From IMG/VR virus record IMGVR_UViG_3300042545_001134, positions 244,600 through 308,599 of that record: 64,000 nt of DNA. One strand, given 5' to 3'. Of this stretch, positions 26,478-34,932 are shown piece after piece. Numbering within the stretch: the stretch's first letter is position 1; each line of letters begins with the position of its first letter. The position numbers and the translations under genes are program-made. Origin of the DNA: a virus. Below the pieces are notes generated by a model. It saw nothing but the letters and a program-made list of their open reading frames with translations, did not search any database and was not told the DNA's origin.

Positions 26478-27854
26478 ATGTCATACTTCCGTTCATATTT
26501 TGAGAAGAACAATACCATACTTAAAAATAAGTCAGTAAATACGGCCAAAAACCCTACTACTGAGATATTTTATGGTTCAGGTTTTTCTAAGTTCCTTTTT
26601 AAAGTGGACTTCACAGATTTAATCAATAAAGTCACAAATGGTGATTTAGTAATTGATTCAAATACCAAACATTATTTAAAAATGACTAACACCGTATCGG
26701 GTGATGCAACATTAGTTGGTCAGAAAAGAAATACAGGTAGAGAAAGAACAACTTCTTTCGATTTAATTGTATTCAAAATCCCCGAAAATTGGGATGAGGG
26801 TGTTGGTTTTGATTATGAAGATGGTGGGTACGACTACACCACGGGTAACGAAACTTTTGATGAAAGACCATCTAACTGGTATTATAGAACCACATTAAAT
26901 CAATGGACAGCGGACGGTGTTTATGGTATTAACCCAACAGTTGTTGAGACTATCCACTTTGATAATGGAGATGAGAACATTGATGTCGATATCACTAATT
27001 ATGTGAACGGTATCGTTGTCTCAGGTAACACTAACCATGGTATAGGTTTGGCATTTGCGGTCTTATATCAAGACCTAACCGCAGAATTCGACCAATCTGT
27101 TGCATTTTTCACAAAATACACACAAACATTCTACGAACCATTTGTTGAGACTGTTTTTGAAGATAGAATTCAAGACCATAGACAGAGTTTCATTGGTGAG
27201 AGACAAAACAACCTTTATTTGTATGTAACAAAGGGAACCAACTTCTATGATTTGGATAATTTACCAACCGTAGATATATTGGACAGTTCAAGTAGCCCAA
27301 TTTCGGGTTTAACGGGTCTCACAACGACTAAAATCAGAAAGGGTATATACAAGGTTACTTTTGGTATTTCAGGTCATCTATGTGACGGAAAACGATTCTT
27401 TTATGATAAATGGAAGAATCTAACAATCGACGGTGTATCAATTGCCGATGTTGTACAAAAATTTGTACCAAAACCATTCACCGCACAATACTCATTTGGG
27501 GCAAATCCCACGGAAATACAAAAATACGTTACTCAATTCTCGGGAATTAAACAAAACGAAAGAATCATCAGAGGAGAACTTAAAAAGATTGTTTTAGGAT
27601 TCAAATCAATTGATGTACCAAACGCTCAACTATTTGATGAGGTACATTATAGAATCTTCGTTAAAGAGGGTAGAACCAATGTAATAGTTAATGATTGGAC
27701 CCAAGTTGACATGACGACTACTGAAAATTCATTCTACTTAGATACATCTTATATGATTCCGAGAGAGTACTTTATGGAATTTAAAGCAAAAACACATACT
27801 GAGGAGATTTTCTACGATGAGTATGTAAAATTTGAAATATTATCAGAAAAATAA
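26478..27854 (+). CDS. Virion structural protein, beta-rich (carbohydrate-binding-like)
   Basis: This 458-residue protein begins MSYFRSYFEKNNTILKN. The middle resembles a jelly-roll of the DNRLRE type: RTTSFDLIVFKIPENWDEG, WYYRTTLNQWTADGVYG, ENIDVDITNYVNGIVVSGN. It ends with further beta domains (KKIVLGFKSIDVPNAQ, FDEVHYRIFVKEG). There is no signal peptide. It follows a late-type motif and the hub gene. A baseplate or tail-fibre role, maybe with sugar binding, is inferred; no precise family is claimed. Confidence 0.65.
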   Translation: MSYFRSYFEKNNTILKNKSVNTAKNPTTEIFYGSGFSKFLFKVDFTDLINKVTNGDLVIDSNTKHYLKMTNTVSGDATLVGQKRNTGRERTTSFDLIVFKIPENWDEGVGFDYEDGGYDYTTGNETFDERPSNWYYRTTLNQWTADGVYGINPTVVETIHFDNGDENIDVDITNYVNGIVVSGNTNHGIGLAFAVLYQDLTAEFDQSVAFFTKYTQTFYEPFVETVFEDRIQDHRQSFIGERQNNLYLYVTKGTNFYDLDNLPTVDILDSSSSPISGLTGLTTTKIRKGIYKVTFGISGHLCDGKRFFYDKWKNLTIDGVSIADVVQKFVPKPFTAQYSFGANPTEIQKYVTQFSGIKQNERIIRGELKKIVLGFKSIDVPNAQLFDEVHYRIFVKEGRTNVIVNDWTQVDMTTTENSFYLDTSYMIPREYFMEFKAKTHTEEIFYDEYVKFEILSEK

Positions 27855-27869
27855 AAACAAGTTTAATAT

Positions 27870-28139
27870 ATGTCCGAAAATCAAAGTAGTATTACTGACA
27901 CTTTCTTTACTAAATTAAAAGAACAATCGTTTACAATTATATTGTTGGTTGCGATGTTGTGGTATCAAAACAACACGTATAAAAACAATTTAGAGGGTTA
28001 TAAATTAATGATTAGAGAGAAGGATGATATAATATTAAAAATGATGACCACTGAGAGACAAATAATGCTTGAACGTAATGAACGTTTGATGGAACAAAGA
28101 GACGACTATGTTGAAGAACTAATTAACTCAAAAAAATAA
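27870..28139 (+). CDS. Small membrane protein with coiled coil (holin/spanin-like)
   Basis: This 89-residue protein has a single hydrophobic helix near the N-terminus (FTIILLVAMLWY, about residues 21-32) followed by a charged coiled coil (LMIREKDDIILKMMTTERQI, LERNERLMEQRDDYVEEL). That N-in, one-helix, coiled-coil layout fits a small inner-membrane anchored phage protein such as an i-spanin or antiholin. No lysis enzyme is seen beside it. It starts 15 bases after the previous stop and is followed by a late-type motif. Function is inferred from topology. Confidence 0.6.
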   Translation: MSENQSSITDTFFTKLKEQSFTIILLVAMLWYQNNTYKNNLEGYKLMIREKDDIILKMMTTERQIMLERNERLMEQRDDYVEELINSKK

Positions 28140-28141
28140 GG

Positions 28142-28149
28142 TATTTATA
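28142..28149 (+). promoter_or_regulatory. Candidate late promoter TATTTATA
   Basis: TATTTATA with only 3 bases before the ATG at 28153, the same odd spacing as at 38911, 40738 and 54163. Confidence 0.4.
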
Positions 28150-28152
28150 GTT

Positions 28153-28878
28153 ATGAAAAATTTAGAATCAATTATAAGAAAGAATCTTAAACAGATGATT
28201 TCAGAACAACCTTCGGAAACTAACTACATGTTCTTTTCTAATTTAGAACAAATTAAAAGACAATGTGAAATGTTACTTGAGATGGACCACGCTGTTCTTG
28301 ATAATATTATCATTAATGGGCACGATTGGGCTGATGACCATGTGTCTGAGGCAAAAAACAATATGGACCAAGTATTTGACTTTTTCATGAATGAAACCAA
28401 AAAAAGTGACAATCCCGATAACCTAAATGAAGAAGAATCAATTGATGAGGGTAAAAACAAACCAACAAATTCTAAATTGTGGTCTCGTGCAAAATCTTTA
28501 GCAAAATCCAAATTTGATGTTTACCCCTCAGCATTGGCAAATGGTTGGGCGTCAAAATGGTATAAAGAACACGGTGGGGGATGGAGAAAAAAAACAAATG
28601 AAAGTATTGATGGGTCAAAAAAAAATGATGACGTGTATCACAAGACATACACATCAGCAATTAATACTGCACTCGAATATGCCGAGAAAAAAGGTTACAC
28701 ATATGACAAGGAAGAAGTTGCACGTGAAATTGGGATGGGTCCAAGAAAACCAAAAGATGGGGATACAAATCGTTTCACAATAAGTTTGAAAAAAGACGAT
28801 AAGGAACAAAAAAAATCACTTCATATACAAGTTTATGGTATGAAAGAGACATATGAACTAAATTGTTATATTAATTAA
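28153..28878 (+). CDS. Virion-associated protein with capsid-targeting-like N-terminus
   Basis: This 241-residue protein starts MKNLESIIRKNLKQMISEQP, similar in spirit to T4 capsid-targeting peptides, with Ile-Ser-Glu as a potential prohead protease cut. The central segment LWSRAKSLAKSKFDVYPSAL, then ANGWASKWYKEHGGGWR, is a sequence that recurs in many phage proteins. It is next to another small protein with the KHPPCGR motif (28882). A late-type motif is just 3 bases upstream. A packaged virion protein is plausible, unproven. Confidence 0.6.
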   Translation: MKNLESIIRKNLKQMISEQPSETNYMFFSNLEQIKRQCEMLLEMDHAVLDNIIINGHDWADDHVSEAKNNMDQVFDFFMNETKKSDNPDNLNEEESIDEGKNKPTNSKLWSRAKSLAKSKFDVYPSALANGWASKWYKEHGGGWRKKTNESIDGSKKNDDVYHKTYTSAINTALEYAEKKGYTYDKEEVAREIGMGPRKPKDGDTNRFTISLKKDDKEQKKSLHIQVYGMKETYELNCYIN

Positions 28879-28881
28879 TTT

Positions 28882-29295
28882 ATGAATATCATCGTATCTA
28901 AAGAAGATAAAGAGTACATCAATGAATGTCTTAAATCAGGTGAGGTTTTAAAAGAAGACCTTAGGCGTTGGTTTAAAGAAAAATGGGTTGATGTCAGTAA
29001 AAAGGTTGATGGTAAACATCCACCATGTGGTAGAAAGGATGCCGATGGTAAATCGTATCCAAAATGTAGACCTTCAAAGAAAGTCTCAAAGGAAACCCCA
29101 AAAGTTGTATCATCTTATAGTAAAAAAGAAAAGAAATCCATGACCACACAAAAAAGACGTGCGGAAAAGGAAGACCCAAAAATTGGTAAAGGAAATAAAC
29201 CTACCATGACAAGATTCGATGAGGAAATAAAAAAAAGACAACTAATCAAAATAACCGAGGAACAATTTAAAAAATTGTTTGAATCAAAAAAATAA
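28882..29295 (+). CDS. DUF5872-like small basic protein
   Basis: This 137-residue basic protein has the motif KEKWVDVSKKVDGKHPPCGR, then KSYPKCRPSKKVS, the signature of a small phage/bacterial family I know as DUF5872 (Cys and Pro-rich). Its last 22 residues (KKRQLIKITEEQFKKLFES) are nearly identical to the N-terminus of the gene at 30205, because of a 59-bp direct repeat that flanks the outer-membrane barrel gene. The Lys-rich middle looks disordered. Possible nucleoid or capsid internal protein; unproven. Confidence 0.65.
   Translation: MNIIVSKEDKEYINECLKSGEVLKEDLRRWFKEKWVDVSKKVDGKHPPCGRKDADGKSYPKCRPSKKVSKETPKVVSSYSKKEKKSMTTQKRRAEKEDPKIGKGNKPTMTRFDEEIKKRQLIKITEEQFKKLFESKK
29230..29288 (+). 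repeat. 59-bp direct repeat, left copy
   Basis: Identical to 30208-30266 at 58 of 59 positions by eye. The two copies bracket the outer-membrane barrel gene 29321-30205. Here the copy codes for the C-terminus of the DUF5872-like protein. Confidence 0.9.
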
Positions 29296-29320
29296 GCCCA
29301 CAAACCCTAAATTTAAATTA

Positions 29321-30205
29321 ATGAAAAGGTTAATACTCACATTATCATTACTTTGTATGGGGTTCATATCAAACGCACAAACACCGGATACGTTAAAACT
29401 ATCACCAAAAGAACTATTTGGGGAAAGTGGTAATTTAAATAAAGTAGGGGTATTACAATCCTACGTGAATTTCTCAAAAGACGTTCTTTCAACATCAAAT
29501 CTTTCAATTGGTGTAATTGGTAAACAAATATCTACCACCTTAAATTTAGGATATAGTAGGACATCTAATAATAATAAATGGGGTCACTCATTCGCATCAT
29601 CAATAAATCCTATTTGGAAATATTATGGTGTGGGTTACGGTCTTAGTAGAAATGTAGAAAAAAGAACCACCACATTACAGACATTCTTTTCAACGGATTT
29701 TGATTTTCAAAACGATATCACACTATCATTTATAGATGTGATTAGAACTAAAAAATATGGAACCTTCGGTTACAGTTTAGTTGTATCTAAAACCTTTTGG
29801 GGTGGTTATCAAGGTCAATGGCAAGGTGAATATATTGTTGATTCAAACGGTAATTGGTTGTCTAATGTATACCCACAAATGTCTCCATCTAATGAAATGA
29901 ATTATAGAGGAATGGTGATGTATACGTATACGTACAAAACAAAGATTGTTAACATATCTCCTCAGTTATTCTTTATGGGTGACATATATAAAACATTCCA
30001 AGACGATTCTTTAAACATATCATATCTAAATAAATTTAATTTAGACTTGTATTATGGGACATCTATGGATTGGAAAATAACTAAAAGGTATGTATTAAAT
30101 ACTAATTTCAGATATAACACAACTTGGGATAAATTAAGTGAATCAGTCGGGTATAAAAAGAGTAATCCTTTTGTATTTATGATAGGAACAAACTTTCAAT
30201 TTTAA
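29321..30205 (+). CDS. Phage-encoded outer-membrane beta-barrel protein with signal peptide
   Basis: This 294-residue protein starts at ATG 29321 with a clear signal peptide (Lys-Arg, then LILTLSLLCMGFISNA, cleavage after Ala). An earlier ATG would add 14 polar residues and hide it. The mature part alternates aromatic beta strands (GYGLSRNVEKRTTTLQTFFS, GTFGYSLVVSKTFWGGYQ, RGMVMYTYTYKTKIVN) and ends in Phe (GTNFQF), the C-terminal signature read by the BAM complex. It lies between 59-bp direct repeats and shares a stop/start base with the next gene. A host-surface change such as superinfection exclusion is inferred. Confidence 0.8.
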   Translation: MKRLILTLSLLCMGFISNAQTPDTLKLSPKELFGESGNLNKVGVLQSYVNFSKDVLSTSNLSIGVIGKQISTTLNLGYSRTSNNNKWGHSFASSINPIWKYYGVGYGLSRNVEKRTTTLQTFFSTDFDFQNDITLSFIDVIRTKKYGTFGYSLVVSKTFWGGYQGQWQGEYIVDSNGNWLSNVYPQMSPSNEMNYRGMVMYTYTYKTKIVNISPQLFFMGDIYKTFQDDSLNISYLNKFNLDLYYGTSMDWKITKRYVLNTNFRYNTTWDKLSESVGYKKSNPFVFMIGTNFQF

Positions 30206-30609
30206 TGAAAAAAAGACAAGTAATCAAAATAACCGAGGAACAATTTAAAAAATTGTTTGAATCAAACGAAAATGTACACGTATTAAGTTACGATGATGAA
30301 TTTGGTTCAGTGGAAAATACCTCATTTGAGGCATATGGTTTATTAAACGAGGCCGAATACCAAGGACGTAAGGTACAACTTGGTAAGATTATGCAAGGTG
30401 ACATTAAGAAATTTAAAGTTTACGTTAAGAATGACAAAGGAAAAGTCGTAAAGGTAAACTTTGGTTTTGGTGGTAAATCCGCAAAGGGTAAGAGAATGGT
30501 TATTAAAAAGAATAATCCCGCAAGAAGAAAATCATTTAGAGCGAGGCACCATTGTGAGAATCCGGGTCCACGTTGGAAACCAAGATATTGGGCCTGTAAA
30601 ACTTGGTAA
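30205..30609 (+). CDS. Virion-associated protein with capsid-targeting-like N-terminus and RARHHC tail
   Basis: This 134-residue protein starts MKKRQVIKITEEQFKKLFES, a capsid-targeting-like peptide, followed by an acidic linker and a basic C-terminal domain with RARHHCENPGPRWKPRYWAC. That C-terminal Arg/His/Cys/Trp pattern is a recurring phage motif, probably metal or nucleic-acid binding. The first 59 bases of coding sequence belong to the direct repeat shared with 28882-29295. The ATG overlaps the preceding stop. I infer an internal head protein processed by the prohead protease. Confidence 0.65.
   Translation: MKKRQVIKITEEQFKKLFESNENVHVLSYDDEFGSVENTSFEAYGLLNEAEYQGRKVQLGKIMQGDIKKFKVYVKNDKGKVVKVNFGFGGKSAKGKRMVIKKNNPARRKSFRARHHCENPGPRWKPRYWACKTW
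30208..30266 (+). repeat. 59-bp direct repeat, right copy
   Basis: Matches 29230-29288 except one base. Here it codes for the capsid-targeting-like N-terminus of the gene at 30205. Confidence 0.9.
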
Positions 30610-30614
30610 TTAAT

Positions 30615-31022
30615 ATGAACTTACAAGAGAACATACAAAGAATTAAAGAGGTGATGGGAATAATCAATGAAGGATTACATGACACATCTTGGGAGAACGA
30701 AGAAGGAAATAAAATAACCCTTATGGATTTATTAAATGCCACGGAAAATATTCCTGTGGAAAACATATCTGTAGAAGAATTAAAACCACACCTATTAACT
30801 TGGGACGATGATGAAGGTGAGGTTAAGAAAATAGATGGTGCCGACTTACAATACCCCATACTAATCTTTGTTAATGATGACGGTGAGTTTATATCAATTA
30901 TAGACGGACACCACAGAGCACAAAAGGCGGTAAGAAAAGAGTTAAAAACAATCAGGGCAAAAGTAATACCAATTAACTCTTTACCCAAAGATATTAGAAA
31001 AGTGTTTAGTCACATGAATTAA
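30615..31022 (+). CDS. ParB/Srx-like domain protein with capsid-targeting-like N-terminus
   Basis: This 135-residue protein begins at ATG 30615 (MNLQENIQRIKEVMGIINEG), a capsid-targeting-like peptide with an Ile-Asn-Glu cleavage-like site. The C-terminal half has YPILIFVNDDGEFISIIDGH followed by HRAQKAVRKELKTI: the strand-GHHR-helix pattern of ParB N-terminal/sulfiredoxin-like domains, in which GxHR binds a nucleotide phosphate. It may be a CTPase/ATPase or DNA-binding factor carried in the virion. The TTG at 30603 in the same frame is rejected as start. Convergent with the dCMP deaminase gene. Confidence 0.65.
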   Translation: MNLQENIQRIKEVMGIINEGLHDTSWENEEGNKITLMDLLNATENIPVENISVEELKPHLLTWDDDEGEVKKIDGADLQYPILIFVNDDGEFISIIDGHHRAQKAVRKELKTIRAKVIPINSLPKDIRKVFSHMN

Positions 31023-31042
31023 TATGAACCTACAATAAATAA

Positions 31043-31483
31043 TTAATAAAACATTACCTGTACACCACACTCATTAAGTAATTGAATACTTTTAAGTTGG
31101 GATTCCTCCCACTTTTCTTTATTCTTAGTTGTACATGTTCTTTTACACCATATAACTTTAATTCCCGAATTTACAATCCCTCTGGAACAATCCATACAAG
31201 GAACTCCCGATGTTAAGTAAATCTTGGAGTTTTTTAATGCCGTTCCGACACGTGCAGCGTTATAGATTGCGTTACGTTCAGCATGTTCGAACCAGAAGTA
31301 CTTTTCAGGTCTTTCCTGACGTTCTTGTTTAGAATCATCCATTCCCCTCGGAAATGAATTATAACCCGTAGAAAGTACCTCATTATCCTCCCCAACGATA
31401 ACTGCACCTATCTGTGTAGATTCATCTTTTGATTTTAATTTTACTTGTTCGGCAATGTTCAGGAAATACTCGGTCCAATTCAT
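31043..31483 (-). CDS. dCMP deaminase (deoxycytidylate deaminase)
   Basis: It converts dCMP to dUMP for dTMP synthesis, complementing the dUTPase at 17587. The zinc site is complete: HAERNAIYNAA (His and catalytic Glu) and PCMDCSRGIVNSG (two Cys). At 146 residues it is shorter than the T4 enzyme but normal for bacterial deaminases. It overlaps its upstream neighbour by four bases. No thymidylate synthase gene lies in this window. Its place at the end of the minus-strand block, after the capsid gene terminator, suggests separate transcription from the head operon. Confidence 0.92.
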   Translation of the reverse strand: MNWTEYFLNIAEQVKLKSKDESTQIGAVIVGEDNEVLSTGYNSFPRGMDDSKQERQERPEKYFWFEHAERNAIYNAARVGTALKNSKIYLTSGVPCMDCSRGIVNSGIKVIWCKRTCTTKNKEKWEESQLKSIQLLNECGVQVMFY

Positions 31484-31821
31484 GTAAGTTTTTGTTTAGA
31501 ATTATAATGTATACGGTCATTCGTGTACATACCTATGTTTTTAGCAATACCTTTAGAAACTAATTGACCCATTTCATTTAGATTTTTGGTATCATTTAAT
31601 GCAATGCCAACAATAAACGAACCATCGGGTTGTTTATCATACGTAATAGGTCTAACGTATTTTTCCTCATCGTCTAACTTTAAATGTTTGATGATTTCTT
31701 CTTTGGTTTGTTTACAATCGATATTTCTACCATCTATTAACATCTTTAAGACATCCACCCTTAATTTTTCGTAGTCTACTTGGTCAATACTTTCTTCAGG
31801 TATTTTTTTTATTTTCGACAT
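31480..31821 (-). CDS. Hypothetical protein coupled to dCMP deaminase
   Basis: This 113-residue soluble protein has Lys/Glu/Asp-rich helices at the N-terminus and a beta-like middle (KYVRPITYDKQPDGSFIVGI). No domain recognised. It overlaps the start of the deaminase gene by four bases, so translation is probably coupled. A host-type promoter is not obvious in the 30-base AT-rich region upstream. Function unknown. Confidence 0.6.
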   Translation of the reverse strand: MSKIKKIPEESIDQVDYEKLRVDVLKMLIDGRNIDCKQTKEEIIKHLKLDDEEKYVRPITYDKQPDGSFIVGIALNDTKNLNEMGQLVSKGIAKNIGMYTNDRIHYNSKQKLT

Positions 31822-31855
31822 ATTTTACAAATATACTGAATTTCTATAAAATAAA

Positions 31856-31880
31856 AAAGGGTCCCTTTTGAGGACCCTTT
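31856..31880 (-). terminator. Intrinsic terminator after the major capsid gene
   Basis: Perfect 9-bp stem AAAGGGTCC/GGACCCTTT with a 7-base loop. On the minus strand it is followed by a T-rich run (TTTTTTATTTT), which suits transcription leaving the capsid gene. Confidence 0.85.
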
Positions 31881-31900
31881 CTTTATGACTGATAATTAGA

Positions 31901-33631
31901 TTATCTTAATGTGTCAAGACTGAATGTAGCCAATCCATGTACGTCAATTAAGCCATAGTAACGGTTATTAACCATTTTCTTAGCGTATCTTGTCATAATA
32001 CCCTTAATTGGGGTAAAGTTGAACGGGTTATACATTGTAGGAGTCAATTGTAAAGGAACGTAAGGTGCGTAAATGTAACCTGCGTCTAACAATGATTTTC
32101 CTTTGTGACCGATGATTACTTTACCTGCTGGTAAGTAAGGGTCACGGTAAACTTGGTAACGACCAGCTAATGAACCGATTTTCTCGATACCCATGTTGTA
32201 AGTGTCAGCCTCTGGACCAGCACTTGATACGTGGAAATATTCTAAGTCATCGAATACTGCTGATACTTCAGAAGAAACAACAACCCAGTTAGCTCCACCA
32301 CGAAGAGTTGTCTTGTGGATTTGAGCAGAGATTTGGTTGATTTTGGTAACCAAAGTTTGGTTCCAATCTTTCTGAGTGTAACCCATGAAAGGAGTGTTAC
32401 CGGTTGCTCCGTATTTCCATTCGTTATAGTCCCACTTAGTTCTCCAAGCGGCACCTTTACGGATGTCACGTAAAATTTCACGGTCAATTTCTGCCGCAAC
32501 TTGCTCAGACAATAAAGCTGTTAATTCAGCCTCAGCGTCGATGTTGTGGAATGCAGAAACGTCTTGTGCTAATTCTGGAGACCAGCTAGCTCTTAGTTTT
32601 CTTTCAGTTACAGAAACTGTTACTGACTCAAGGTCGAAAGAAACCTCACCGATTTCTTCTTCGAATTCAAGAGAAGCATAAGTGTTGTAAGAAACAACTA
32701 AGTTAGCAAGTGCTAAGTCGTTAGAACTAAAGTCAGATGCAGAGAAACCATTTGTTGTACTGTAAGATTCGAAATCTACATTTAAGTAAATTTTACCTTC
32801 TTCGTCACAAATGTCATTGTATTTAGCAACACCACTACCTGATTTTTGTCCGTACTCAACGATACCTTTACCATATTTCTGAGTTACAACGTTAAAGTTT
32901 TTAACACCGTTTTGTGCTGTTGTGTTACCAGTAACTGTGATTGCTAATGAAGCTAAAAATTCTTCAGTGTCCATAATGTTACCATTAGCACCTACCATTT
33001 TACCTTCACCTGCTGTAGTGAAACCACTAAGAACAACGATTGCACTTGATACTGAATCTCCACTCAAAGCGGCTGTACTTTCAGATGCAGCACCATTACT
33101 GAATGTTACGAATGCGAAAGGTGCTGCTGCGATTGCAGTAACTGCTCCTTTAGAATAATCGAACAAACCTGAAGTTGCTGTGTCATCTTCTTCGTAGAAA
33201 CGGTCGTACAAGTTAGTACCTGTGTAACCTGAAGTTGGGTTAGTTTGAGACGAAGGGAAACCATAAGGTTGGTTATGGTAACCACCTGAAGTTCTTTCCT
33301 GAATTTTAGGGATAAAGAAGAACAATTTACCAATAGGTAAGTTCATTGCTTGTACCGAAACGATGTCGTTTGCTAATAATTTAGAGAATACACGACGGAT
33401 AATTGGGAAAACTACAGTCTCGAAAGAACCACTAGCATCAGAAACTGCTGCTTCGTTGATTAAGTAAGACGCTTGGTTTTCATACAATTGCGCGATGTTA
33501 TCTTTTTTATGGCCTTCAAGGCCTTCTAGGAAACCTAAGTCATCCCATTTTTTGATGGTATCTTCTTTGATAACTCTAAGGTGTTTTAACCCGATGTTAC
33601 CTACCATACCTGATTCTAATAATGCTCCCAT
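31901..33631 (-). CDS. 23: Major capsid protein (T4 gp23-like)
   Basis: This is the 576-residue precursor of the head shell hexamer subunit. The sequence has the T4-type layout: an N-terminal helical prosegment, then QASYLINE|AAVSDASG, where residue Glu60 matches the [LI]-x-Glu rule for the prohead protease (T4 gp23 is cut after Glu65). This is followed by VVFPIIRRVFSKLLANDIVS and QAMNLPIGKLFFFIPK, phrases typical of gp23. The C-terminus has YAKKMVNNRYYGLIDVHGLA. It is the last gene of the head operon, after scaffold and protease, and ends at a strong terminator. No clear late motif precedes it directly. Confidence 0.95.
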   Translation of the reverse strand: MGALLESGMVGNIGLKHLRVIKEDTIKKWDDLGFLEGLEGHKKDNIAQLYENQASYLINEAAVSDASGSFETVVFPIIRRVFSKLLANDIVSVQAMNLPIGKLFFFIPKIQERTSGGYHNQPYGFPSSQTNPTSGYTGTNLYDRFYEEDDTATSGLFDYSKGAVTAIAAAPFAFVTFSNGAASESTAALSGDSVSSAIVVLSGFTTAGEGKMVGANGNIMDTEEFLASLAITVTGNTTAQNGVKNFNVVTQKYGKGIVEYGQKSGSGVAKYNDICDEEGKIYLNVDFESYSTTNGFSASDFSSNDLALANLVVSYNTYASLEFEEEIGEVSFDLESVTVSVTERKLRASWSPELAQDVSAFHNIDAEAELTALLSEQVAAEIDREILRDIRKGAAWRTKWDYNEWKYGATGNTPFMGYTQKDWNQTLVTKINQISAQIHKTTLRGGANWVVVSSEVSAVFDDLEYFHVSSAGPEADTYNMGIEKIGSLAGRYQVYRDPYLPAGKVIIGHKGKSLLDAGYIYAPYVPLQLTPTMYNPFNFTPIKGIMTRYAKKMVNNRYYGLIDVHGLATFSLDTLR

Positions 33632-33664
33632 TTTAGTATTTTTTTTGGTTTTTTATTTTTATGT

Positions 33665-34852
33665 TTATTTTATTTTTGTCATCAAATCTTTCATTCTCTT
33701 AAATTGAGGATTCTCATAAGCCTTTGACTCAGATAAAACTTCAGTAGAAGATGAACTACTCGGTGCTGACGTGATTTTTTCAACCACTGATTCTGAAATT
33801 GGTTTTTTAACTTCAAATTCAGATTTTAATGTACTATACAAGTTCTTAGATTCTTTCAAGGTTGAAATTGAATCGAATCTCTTTAAGATGTTTAACTTTT
33901 CTTGTTTTGTTGTTGAATGTTCAGTGAACAAACGTGTAGCGTACGCTAAGTTTGCATTGAACACAGCAACTTCATTAAGTTTCTCTTTGAACAATATAAG
34001 GGCCTTTTTGTATTCAGAGTTTTGTTTTTTCAAGGTCTCAACTTCTTCGTTGATTGCTCCTGCTGCAAATACTTTTTTACCTTTGATACCTGTTCTGTTC
34101 GCTCCGGCTTTATCACCGTGTGCGTTCCACTTAGTTCTAGCGGCTTCTTCTACATCACCCTCCATTGGTTCTGCAAATTCCTCTTCAGAAACTTCTTCTT
34201 CACCAATTGGTTCGTCAAGTTCGATTTCATAAACTACTTCTTCATTTTCTTCTCCTTCAGCATCTGCACCATCAAGGCCAGCACCTGAAAGGTCGAAAGA
34301 ATCGTCTTCGTTCATGTCAAATGATTCTTCTTCCGTAGATTCATCTTCTAACTTGATGATGTATTCGTCATCGCCATCTGATAATTCAATGTGATTGTTA
34401 TCTTTCTTAACGATGATACCATCTTCAGGACCCATTGCTTTGAAAACTTTTAATATTTCGTCTTCGTCAGCATCAGTCATGTCAACAACATCTTCTTCAT
34501 CTTCAGAATCCATACCCATACCCATATTAGGCATTTCGTCTTCATCTTCAAAATCCATTGAATCGATATCTTTTGATATTTCTTCATCGTCAGATGATTC
34601 TTCACCTGATTCATCATTATTAAGACCGTCTTCTTCATCTCCAGCTTCAGCTGGTACATCGTCTTGTGTCTCTTCTTCAGAATCGGGTTGTTCTGCAACA
34701 ACCTCTTCCTCTTCTTCCATAGATTCTTTTAGCAAATCATTTAGTTCTTGTTTCATGGTAGAAGCAAGTATACCTTTTGCATTTGCCCTTACTGCCTCTT
34801 CAAGTGTCTGCACCTGAAGTAACGCTTGTTCTAAGATTGATTTTTCGCTCAT
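33665..34852 (-). CDS. 22: Prohead core scaffold protein (gp22-like)
   Basis: This 395-residue, extremely acidic protein has a central Glu/Asp/Ser-rich stretch of about 200 residues (EEEEEVVAEQPDSEEETQDD and similar). It is flanked by an N-terminal helical segment (QALLQVQTLEEAVRANAKGI) and a helical, Lys-containing C-terminus. It lies between protease and capsid genes, where T4 has gene 22. It probably forms the internal core on which the capsid assembles and is degraded by gp21. The repeated Glu-rich stretches make many protease-like sites. A late-type motif is 18 bases upstream. Confidence 0.8.
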   Translation of the reverse strand: MSEKSILEQALLQVQTLEEAVRANAKGILASTMKQELNDLLKESMEEEEEVVAEQPDSEEETQDDVPAEAGDEEDGLNNDESGEESSDDEEISKDIDSMDFEDEDEMPNMGMGMDSEDEEDVVDMTDADEDEILKVFKAMGPEDGIIVKKDNNHIELSDGDDEYIIKLEDESTEEESFDMNEDDSFDLSGAGLDGADAEGEENEEVVYEIELDEPIGEEEVSEEEFAEPMEGDVEEAARTKWNAHGDKAGANRTGIKGKKVFAAGAINEEVETLKKQNSEYKKALILFKEKLNEVAVFNANLAYATRLFTEHSTTKQEKLNILKRFDSISTLKESKNLYSTLKSEFEVKKPISESVVEKITSAPSSSSSTEVLSESKAYENPQFKRMKDLMTKIK

Positions 34853-34870
34853 TTTAAAAAATTAGTTTAT

Positions 34871-34878
34871 TATAAATA
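34871..34878 (-). promoter_or_regulatory. Candidate late promoter TATTTATA
   Basis: Minus strand AATATTTATAATAAAC, 18 bases before the ATG at 34852 of the scaffold gene; strongly resembles the motif at 7735. Confidence 0.5.
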
Positions 34879-34932
34879 TTGTGATTATGTAAAAAAGTAC
34901 TTTTTACGGTATTATAATCTTAAATAAATTAG

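Noticed and set aside
29230-30266. Insertion sequence between direct repeats
   Set aside because: No transposase and no terminal inverted repeats; the repeat is a coding segment and fits recombination better.
33700-34850. Plus-strand Ser-rich frames over the scaffold gene
   Set aside because: They arise from the antisense of Glu/Asp-rich codons and lack any protein-like features.
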